Positions 1 to 5,388 of a DNA stretch of 5,803 nucleotides are shown here, piece after piece. Source of the DNA: CAYGAW01 sp964492135 (GTDB lineage: Bacteria; Chloroflexota; Anaerolineae; UBA7937; B3-Chlor). A program made the translations under genes and the position numbers. The notes beneath the pieces are model-generated. The model worked only from the letters and a program-made list of their open reading frames with translations, had not been told where the DNA came from and did no database searches. The stretch's first letter is position 1. The number at the start of each line of letters is the position of its first letter. The DNA lies in the NCBI GenBank assembly GCA_964492135.1, contig CAZBJW010000265.1:1-5803 (forward strand), given 5' to 3'.

Positions 1-804
1 GGATTGACGCATGCTGCCCTGGACGTACCTGAACAAGTAAGCAGGCCCACTCGTCGGGGCGGGTGGCGCTACGGTTGGCGTGGCCGCCCTCGGCGTCGCT
101 GTTGCAGACTGCCGAGTGGGGGCAGGCGTCCTGGCGGGCGCGGGCGACGGATTGTTGTCTGCAGTTGGCTGAGCACCCGGTATGACCAAGGACTGGCCGA
201 CATAGATGAATGAAGGATTCGCTATGTCGTTGGCCAGGACAATATCCCACATACTCACCCCGAAACGCGCGGCGATGCCTATGAGGGTGTCTCCCCGCTT
301 GACCTGGTAAACAGTGCTGGTCGCGGGCTTACGCGCTGGCTGGTTGGGCGCTGCACCCTCGGGGACTGCCAGCCTCTGCCCGACGATGATCAGGTTCGGG
401 TTGGCTAGACCATTCATTTGCACCAGGCGCTGAACTGTCGTTCCATAGCGAGCAGCTATGACAGACAGCGTATCTCCTCTTTGAACCACATAGAGTCCAG
501 AGGTAGTTGGTGCAGGAGACGTGGTCCCAGGGATGGCAAGCCTCTGGCCTACGTAGATCCAATTGGGGTTGCTAAGCTGGTTTGCCTGCACGATCGCAGA
601 AACGGTAGTCCCATACCGCCTCGCTATGCTGGACAGAGTATCCCCCCAGGAGACGACATAGGTAGTGGGCTCAGCTTCGGGCACAGCAGACACGACTGCA
701 GGAACGCCAGCGCCAAGACCTAATATCACCAGCAATAGCAGATAGCCAAGTGGATGAGGCCGGCGGGTGATCCTCAGTATGATAGACTTGCATGCCCTTC
801 CCAT
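1..804 (-). CDS. Secreted or anchored protein with three LysM domains, 3' end outside window
   Basis: The frame is open from ATG at 804 to the left edge, giving 268 residues with no stop, so the C-terminus is missing. A charged N-terminus with Arg/Lys (residues 3-15) leads into a hydrophobic segment (LGYLLLLVILGLGAGVPAVV, 19-38) and a likely signal peptidase site near VSA (38-40). Three LysM domains follow at about 48-92, 104-148 and 165-209, each with the Y-x-V-x-x-GDTL start, an IAxRYG/FG helix, a N-P turn and a YVGQxLxIPG end. LysM binds GlcNAc-containing glycans such as peptidoglycan. A Pro/Ala/Thr linker (211-254) then opens a further segment, AYLFRYVQGSMRQS, whose domain cannot be named. 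A ribosome-binding site (GAGAGG) lies six bases before the start. It is the last visible gene of the operon and probably a wall-associated partner of the amidase. Confidence 0.92.
   Translation of the reverse strand, partial: MGRACKSIILRITRRPHPLGYLLLLVILGLGAGVPAVVSAVPEAEPTTYVVSWGDTLSSIARRYGTTVSAIVQANQLSNPNWIYVGQRLAIPGTTSPAPTTSGLYVVQRGDTLSVIAARYGTTVQRLVQMNGLANPNLIIVGQRLAVPEGAAPNQPARKPATSTVYQVKRGDTLIGIAARFGVSMWDIVLANDIANPSFIYVGQSLVIPGAQPTADNNPSPAPARTPAPTRQSATATPRAATPTVAPPAPTSGPAYLFRYVQGSMRQS
178..663 (-). repeat. Three tandem LysM-coding units
   Basis: The units lie at about 529-663, 361-495 and 178-312, each near 135 bases, separated by short Pro/Thr/Ala-rich linkers. The similarity is at protein level (GDTL, IA-x-R, VGQ, IPG or VPE); the DNA has diverged, so the duplication is old. 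Units 1 and 2 are the closest pair, sharing RYGTTV and the VGQRLA end. Confidence 0.85.
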
Positions 805-826
805 CGTCAACCTCTCTGTCTTCACC
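805..826 (-). promoter_or_regulatory. Short gap with ribosome-binding site before the LysM gene
   Basis: The 22-base gap between the stop of the 78-residue gene and ATG 804 holds AGAGAGG (811-817 on the plus strand) six bases upstream of the start. It is too short for an independent terminator plus promoter, so the LysM gene is most likely read from the upstream transcript. Confidence 0.6.
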
Positions 827-1063
827 CTATCTGGAGACAGCGACCTTGAGAACCCTTCCTTCTTCGTCGGTGGTCAAATGGACAACCTGCAGGAATTTCT
901 GTCCGTTGGATGAGCTCAGGGCCTTGCGGTAGGTGAAACGATGTCTCGTCTGTCCTTCATGATTGACCGAACTGACCTTGGGTTTCACACCAGCCATCTC
1001 CGGAAAGTGCTTCTTGACATGTTTCTGTACTCTTGTCCTGCACTCCTTGGAAGGCTTAGGCAT
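827..1063 (-). CDS. Small basic protein of unknown function
   Basis: This 78-residue protein is not one I recognise. It is strongly basic, with 17 Lys/Arg against 6 Asp/Glu plus five His. It begins with a positively charged helix-like stretch (residues 5-20, KECRTRVQKHVKKHF). Alternating-pattern segments follow at about 27-34, 39-46, 55-64 and 70-77, which look like a four-strand beta meander ending DEEGRVLKVAVSR. There is no signal peptide or membrane segment, so it is presumably cytoplasmic. It is very likely a real gene: its ATG overlaps the ftsZ stop by eight bases (ATG, then CC, then TAA) and is preceded by GGAGGAG at a four-base spacing, an arrangement typical of translational coupling. 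The next gene starts 22 bases downstream. Its position makes an FtsZ partner or nucleic-acid binder conceivable, but nothing in the sequence proves either. Confidence 0.8.
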   Translation of the reverse strand: MPKPSKECRTRVQKHVKKHFPEMAGVKPKVSSVNHEGQTRHRFTYRKALSSSNGQKFLQVVHLTTDEEGRVLKVAVSR

Positions 1064-2204
1064 GTTTCTCCTCCCCTATCCTCGCCAATCTGCGACGCCT
1101 CAGGAACGTGGGCACATCCAGATCAAGGAGATCGACGCCCTGGTCATAGACTTCCACCCCCAGCGATCCATTCCTGCCGGCTCGCAGAGTGCTAGGTGGC
1201 CTACGGTGAAGACCTCTGCGGTCTGTCGCCGGCGCAACCGAACCGGGGGCGGCCGATAGCAGACCATCCATCCCTACAGCGATGAGCATCACTTGCAGTT
1301 GCTCTCCCATCCTGGGATCCACCGTAGCTCCGAAGAAGATGTCGGCATCCGGACTGGCAACTCCGGCAACGGTGCTCACAGCCTGCTGGATCTCGTCGAG
1401 CGACAGGTCATTGGCACCCGTCACGTTGACCAGTATTCCCGATGCACCCGCAATCGAGCACAGCTCTGTAAGCGGGCTGGCGATTGCCAGTTCCGCCGCC
1501 TCGATGGCGCGATGATCCCCACGGCCCTGTCCGATCGACATGAGTGCGGGGCCGCCGTCGTGGAGTATGGTTCGGACATGCATCAGATTGAGATTGATGA
1601 CGCCTGTACTCGTGATGAGCTCTGCGACGCCTTGAATCCCCTGCCTCAGCACCTCGTCAGCGATCCGGAAGGAGATGTCCAGAGAGGTCTCCTCATCGAT
1701 AAACTCCAGCAAGCGGTCATTGGAGATAGCGACGAGGGTATCCGACTTCGCCGCCAGCGCCTGCAGGCCTTCTCGAGCCGTCTCACTGCGTCGGCGCCCC
1801 TCAAACGTGAACGGAGTCGTCGCGACCGCTATAGTCAAGGCTCCCTGCTGACGCGCCAGGTCTGCGATCACCGGCCCTGCACCGGTCCCCGTCCCACCTC
1901 CCAGACCCAAGGCCAGGAATACGATCTCTGCCCCGCTTAAGGCCTCTCGTACCGCTTCTGCGCTTTCTTTTGCTGCCTTGGCCCCAACTTCAGGATTCCC
2001 TCCAGCTCCGAGCCCTCTGGTCGTCTCCGGACCCAGCTGGACCTTGCGCGAGCTCTCTGACAGGGCAAGAGCCTGAGCGTCGGTGTTCGCCGCTATGAAC
2101 TGCACCCCAGGAATACCCACGTGAATCATCCTATCGATGGCGTTACTGCCCCCGCCACCGATTCCCATGACCTTGATCAATGGTTGATAAGGCTGTGGAG
2201 CCAT
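1056..2204 (-). CDS. ftsZ: FtsZ-family tubulin homologue with altered T7 catalytic loop
   Basis: This 382-residue protein matches FtsZ in length and order of motifs: GIGGGGSNAI (14-23), AANTDAQAL (38-46), LGAGGNPEVG (65-74), the tubulin signature GGGTGTGAGP (102-111), PFTFEGRRR (131-139), SNDRLL (161-166) and FFGATVDPRMG (290-300). The C-terminus carries the partner-binding peptide, DLDVPTFLRRRR (361-372), after a short Arg-rich linker. FtsZ polymerises into the division ring, and each subunit's T7 loop completes the GTPase site of its neighbour. Here the loop reads GVINLNLMHV (201-210): the first Asn is kept (204), but the aspartates equivalent to E. coli D209 and D212 are Asn206 and His209. 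GTP binding is therefore expected, hydrolysis is not. The start at 2204 is chosen for a perfect AGGAGG five bases upstream; ATG at 2243 (395 residues) is a possible alternative. The stop overlaps the next gene by eight bases. Confidence 0.92.
   Translation of the reverse strand: MAPQPYQPLIKVMGIGGGGSNAIDRMIHVGIPGVQFIAANTDAQALALSESSRKVQLGPETTRGLGAGGNPEVGAKAAKESAEAVREALSGAEIVFLALGLGGGTGTGAGPVIADLARQQGALTIAVATTPFTFEGRRRSETAREGLQALAAKSDTLVAISNDRLLEFIDEETSLDISFRIADEVLRQGIQGVAELITSTGVINLNLMHVRTILHDGGPALMSIGQGRGDHRAIEAAELAIASPLTELCSIAGASGILVNVTGANDLSLDEIQQAVSTVAGVASPDADIFFGATVDPRMGEQLQVMLIAVGMDGLLSAAPGSVAPATDRRGLHRRPPSTLRAGRNGSLGVEVYDQGVDLLDLDVPTFLRRRRLARIGEEKHA
1064..1076 (-). promoter_or_regulatory. 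Ribosome-binding site of the 78-residue gene, inside the ftsZ end
   Basis: Minus-strand bases before ATG 1063 read GGGGAGGAGAAAC; the GGAGGAG core is at 1068-1074 with a four-base spacer. It lies within the last codons of ftsZ, so ribosomes finishing ftsZ are well placed to restart here. Confidence 0.75.
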
Positions 2205-2215
2205 TGCTTCCTCCT
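2205..2215 (-). promoter_or_regulatory. Ribosome-binding site that decides the ftsZ start
   Basis: On the minus strand the bases before ATG 2204 read AGGAGGAAGCA, a perfect Shine-Dalgarno core (2210-2215) with a five-base spacer. The competing ATG at 2243 has only a run of four G about five or six bases upstream. The family's N-terminus, a short leader before the first beta strand (LIKVMGIGGGGSN), also fits the 2204 start. Confidence 0.75.
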
Positions 2216-2256
2216 GCGACCGTCCGCCAGCTTGCTTATCCATCGGGACCCCTGCC

Positions 2257-4884
2257 TCACCCTCGCTGCGATTTGACGTACGTGCGCAGCATGGCCAGAA
2301 GCCTTTCCAGACGTTCAAGGAAAACCCGCAGAGCTTGCCCTGCGCCCCGGGAGGCTGGTTCTGAGCCATCCCCATCTGATCCATCGCCGATCTCTACGGT
2401 GACCGGGCCAAAGAGATTGTTGGCCTCGTCAAGTTCCGACACCAGGCCAGCCTCTCCCTCTGGGTTGTAGGCATCCACATAGGCATAGAGTTGGTGTCTA
2501 CCGGTGGAGAAGCTGCCTCCGAAGTTGCTGTATCGCTCGTCCACATCCTGCAACGAGAGGTCCAGCAACTCGTGCGGCCCTATGCCTGGTGCGTACCAAA
2601 AGGCACCAATCCCATCCGCCACGGCGACATAGTTTATGCTCGGAAGGGCCGGCGGGTCGACGAAGAGCTCGACCCAAAAACCGTTCTCTACGTCAACCGC
2701 GGCCTGGTTCCCGATGGTGATAGTGACTGCCACCGAGCCCACATCCAGTCCTGTCTCCGGCCCCACCGTGATCGCGTCCACGACCAAGTCCGGTAGTTCG
2801 CTCACCGGTGAGTCAGGAGTAACCGTAACCGTCGGCGGGGTGGTCGGCGTGGGACTGGCACCAGGACTAGTGCCGGGGGTCGGGGTCGCCTGGTCACCAT
2901 AATCCGGACTTGGCGCTTCGTTTCCTGCCCTGTCTGCTATCTTGAAGCGCACCCTGCCGCCGGATATCTCAGCCGACAGACGACAGTTGATGACGGGTTC
3001 CTCCCCTTCTCCAGCGTCGCAAGAGGCGGGCTGCCAGGTGCCCCAGGTCGCACCTCCATCAGCGGAGACGGAATACATGGCGGTCGATGGATCCAGCCCG
3101 CTCCCCTGATCACACACATCGACTCCGACTCGACCGAGTTCGTCCATGTCCATAAGCTGCCAGTCGCCCGGCGGCTGAGTATCCAAACCGATGCTGCCAG
3201 TATACGTGGGTGACGCATTCCCCGCTTGGTCGAGGAAACGGACCCCGATAGTCTTCTGCCCATCTCCAGAGCTCAGAACCCACTCCCTGGTGGATGCGTA
3301 TTCCTCCACCTCACTGAACTCGCTGGCGTTGTCCTGGGTAAACTGCATGCCGGCTATCTCGCCACGATCATCTTCGGCTTGCAAGCTGAGGGTGACCGTC
3401 AGCTGCGAGGTGTATGATGCTCCGTCATCAAGCTCAATGGATCCGGTCGGCGGAGTGTTGTCTACTATTACTTCACGCACCACACGAGAGGTGCGGTCTT
3501 GGACACTGGTGGCCACTACCTTGATCCGGTGCTCGCCTTCGCTAAACTGCCGCGTGTTCCATGGCCATGTGAGCGACGATTTGCCTTCCTTCTGCAGCGT
3601 CCCGTCCAGGTAGAGTTCTAGCCGGGAGGTCGTGGGGCTGGGACTGGACACTTGCACCTGGGTCACCCCAGACACAGACTCCCCTGCCCCCGGGCTGCCT
3701 ATCTCCACCCTCGGTTTGTGGGCGAGAAGCCGCTGCCAGGTCAGTCGGCGCAACTCCGGCAGCGCCTTGTAGACATTGTCGCCTGGGCAGATCGTGGGCA
3801 GGAGATCGCGATGTCCCACCACATTGGGGAATTCACGATGGACGAAGTACGAGGATTCCAGTGGATGAATATTGAAGCGATCAGCTTCCCATGCCATCAG
3901 CGAGATCAGTGCCTCCTTCATGGCGGGGGTCATCTGAGCCGATCTGTAATCGCCCAGTAGAGCGATTCCAATGCTGCCATAGTTGTAATCGCCGGCATGC
4001 ACACCAACTACACCATCTCCACCTTTGCGACCTTCGTATATATTGCCTTGGCGATCAATCAAGAAGTTGTACCCGATATCACCCCAGCCCCGTGATATAG
4101 CGTGATACTGGTAGATGGCGCGCACAATATACGCCGGATCTGCAGGGTTGTTGGGCGTCACGGTATGATGGATGACGAACGTGGTCGGTCGACGATATAT
4201 TGGTTGTCGCGTTGCCCAAGCCTCGTTGGCTCCCCAGCCCTTGCGAGAGATGATGCGCGGTTGAGGCACCCCAGATGTCCCCTCCTGCGGGAGAATCATG
4301 GCCCGAGCTTCCTCGACAGTCGGCCCGTCGCGTGTATTCATGAGGGCGAAAACAACCTCGCGTACGAAGGGCGACACGCTAGTTTCGAAGGTGCCCAGAA
4401 TCAATCGATACTGGAGGTAACGCGAGGGAGGCACTTCGAGCAGATTGCCGTGGGTCAGCTGCTCCGTTTCGGGCCCGTCCTCGTCTGGGGGAATCACGCC
4501 CCAGTCAGTCCAGGTTTTTCGATCTGGACTGGCACGGACCTCGAGTTGAAACGTGGTCCCCAATGGCTTGTCTACGAGCCAAGCGCCGCCTACCACGTTG
4601 AAGAGTACCGACGATTCGTGAACTGCAGAGGTAAAGGTGCCCCTTTGGCAATACGTCCCCTCTTGCTCCTGGGCGAGGGCGACCTCTCCGTCGTCCAACG
4701 ACAAGAGCGCTGTGCATTCCAGCTCGCCCCGCTCAAAGTCACCGAGCGTGCTCTGTGTCCACTCCGCGTAAGCTCCCTCCTGCACGCTGCTCTCGCTCCT
4801 CACCACGATCTCGTTGAACGGTATACTCTGCAGTATGAACAGCGTGGCAGAGAAGAGCACCAAGGCGGTCAGTGTCCGTCGCAT
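2257..4884 (-). CDS. Exported multidomain N-acetylmuramoyl-L-alanine amidase (PGRP/Amidase_2) with CARDB domain
   Basis: This 875-residue protein is predicted to cut the bond between MurNAc and the peptide stem outside the membrane. Residues 4-22 form a hydrophobic signal or anchor segment after MRR. Residues about 40-185 look like a beta-sandwich (FQLEVRASPDRKTWTDWG). The PGRP domain spans about 210-380 and has the zinc ligands H239 (VIHHT), H358 (GHRD) and C366 (ICPGD), plus the catalytic-type Tyr272 (GYNF), so it looks active. Two or three Ig-like modules follow (391-476, 477-568, 570-660, with repeated D-x-AGN turns), then a Pro/Thr linker (661-695), a CARDB domain (697-832) and a Leu-rich amphipathic helix (847-871). 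A GTG nine bases upstream (4893) is also in frame, but ATG at 4884 sits five bases after AGAGGTGA and is preferred. It lies one base after mraZ and before ftsZ, an unusual place for a wall hydrolase. Confidence 0.93.
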   Translation of the reverse strand: MRRTLTALVLFSATLFILQSIPFNEIVVRSESSVQEGAYAEWTQSTLGDFERGELECTALLSLDDGEVALAQEQEGTYCQRGTFTSAVHESSVLFNVVGGAWLVDKPLGTTFQLEVRASPDRKTWTDWGVIPPDEDGPETEQLTHGNLLEVPPSRYLQYRLILGTFETSVSPFVREVVFALMNTRDGPTVEEARAMILPQEGTSGVPQPRIISRKGWGANEAWATRQPIYRRPTTFVIHHTVTPNNPADPAYIVRAIYQYHAISRGWGDIGYNFLIDRQGNIYEGRKGGDGVVGVHAGDYNYGSIGIALLGDYRSAQMTPAMKEALISLMAWEADRFNIHPLESSYFVHREFPNVVGHRDLLPTICPGDNVYKALPELRRLTWQRLLAHKPRVEIGSPGAGESVSGVTQVQVSSPSPTTSRLELYLDGTLQKEGKSSLTWPWNTRQFSEGEHRIKVVATSVQDRTSRVVREVIVDNTPPTGSIELDDGASYTSQLTVTLSLQAEDDRGEIAGMQFTQDNASEFSEVEEYASTREWVLSSGDGQKTIGVRFLDQAGNASPTYTGSIGLDTQPPGDWQLMDMDELGRVGVDVCDQGSGLDPSTAMYSVSADGGATWGTWQPASCDAGEGEEPVINCRLSAEISGGRVRFKIADRAGNEAPSPDYGDQATPTPGTSPGASPTPTTPPTVTVTPDSPVSELPDLVVDAITVGPETGLDVGSVAVTITIGNQAAVDVENGFWVELFVDPPALPSINYVAVADGIGAFWYAPGIGPHELLDLSLQDVDERYSNFGGSFSTGRHQLYAYVDAYNPEGEAGLVSELDEANNLFGPVTVEIGDGSDGDGSEPASRGAGQALRVFLERLERLLAMLRTYVKSQRG

Positions 4885-4897
4885 GCTAGTCACCTCT
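4885..4897 (-). promoter_or_regulatory. Ribosome-binding site of the amidase gene, inside the mraZ end
   Basis: Minus-strand bases before ATG 4884 read AGAGGTGACTAGC. AGGTGA (4890-4895) matches the anti-Shine-Dalgarno sequence with a five-base spacer. The site overlaps the last mraZ codons and the mraZ stop codon TAG, and it favours ATG 4884 over GTG 4893, which lies within the site itself. Confidence 0.7.
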
Positions 4898-5359
4898 ATG
4901 GCGGGCCATCGGTTCGCCCGCAGCCCTGCTGCAGTATTCGCTCAGCGTCTCTGAGATCTCAGTTGCTCGCTCCTCCACCCCGGATTCCTCTTCCGCCCAG
5001 AGCTGTGGATTCCAGATCTCGAGACGTGTCGCAGTACCGACCAGCACCACCTCGTCACCCAGTTCTGCGTAGCGTCGCAGATGGTCCGGGACGTCCATTA
5101 GTCCGTCAGAGGCAAGACTGCCGGTCGAAGCTCCACCGTAGATATGCCGCTGGAACATGCGAGCGGCTTCACGCAGGAATGACGTGCCGTGATCGATGTG
5201 CTGAGACAGATCTTCCCACGAGCGATCCGGGAAAACGGCCACGCACCGGTCTAACCCTCTGGTCATCACAAACCCCTGCTCAAGAGCCTCCCATAACCCG
5301 GGAGGCAGAACAAGGCCCTCGCTAGAAAGCCGTACGCCTACGAAAGTGCCAATCAACAT
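4886..5359 (-). CDS. mraZ: MraZ-family protein with degenerate DNA-binding motifs
   Basis: The 157-residue product follows the MraZ fold from end to end: start MLIGTF, then F30-VMTRGLD-RC-V-VFP (residues 30-44), the central helix EAARMFQRHIYGGAS (64-78), and RRYAELGDEVVLVGTATRLEIWNPQLW (95-121) closing the second AbrB-like half. A 36-residue acidic tail follows. MraZ normally binds direct repeats upstream of its own operon as an oligomeric ring and controls the dcw genes. Here both DxxxR signatures are altered: residues 12-16 read SSEGL and 83-87 read ASDGL, so the Asp and the Arg are gone from both halves while the Gly and a following Pro are kept. The start gives the standard family N-terminus; the ribosome-binding site is weak (GAGG about 10 bases upstream). 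The stop lies one base before the amidase start, suggesting coupled translation. Family assignment is firm; DNA-binding activity is doubtful. Confidence 0.9.
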   Translation of the reverse strand: MLIGTFVGVRLSSEGLVLPPGLWEALEQGFVMTRGLDRCVAVFPDRSWEDLSQHIDHGTSFLREAARMFQRHIYGGASTGSLASDGLMDVPDHLRRYAELGDEVVLVGTATRLEIWNPQLWAEEESGVEERATEISETLSEYCSRAAGEPMARHRGD

Positions 5360-5388
5360 CTCTACTGTGCCTCGCCTTCGCCACCCTC

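Noticed and set aside
1560..1620. Possible frameshift or sequencing error producing the unusual T7 loop
   Set aside because: The frame is continuous and the flanking residues (AELITSTG before, VRTIL and LMSIG after) align with FtsZ without a gap. Single-base substitution errors cannot be fully excluded, but two independent ones would be needed.
1293..1940. Plus-strand open frame of 215 codons
   Set aside because: It is antisense to the FtsZ core, has no family motif and an Arg/Cys-rich composition; a shadow of the ftsZ codons.
2205..2384. N-terminal extension of ftsZ to an ATG at 2384
   Set aside because: The extra residues (including WKGFWPCCARTS) resemble no FtsZ leader and overlap 128 bases of amidase coding sequence. 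The AGGAGG before 2204 gives the expected N-terminus.
2800..2904. Low-complexity stretch as a possible DNA repeat or regulatory element
   Set aside because: It is the Pro/Thr/Ser linker of the amidase (residues 661-695), explained by codon repetition for an interdomain spacer.
4885..4893. GTG start of the amidase at 4893
   Set aside because: It adds only three residues and the GTG is part of the ribosome-binding site serving ATG 4884.
4102..5325. Long plus-strand open frame of 407 codons
   Set aside because: It lies wholly antisense to the amidase and mraZ genes, which have clear family motifs. Its translation is low-complexity, rich in Arg, Pro and Cys, with no recognisable domain: a shadow frame in GC-rich DNA.
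5360..5388. MraZ-binding repeats or a promoter in the gap before mraZ
   Set aside because: Only 29 bases are available; there are G-rich patches (GGGTGG, AGGCGAGG) but no convincing regular direct repeats and no -35/-10 pair.
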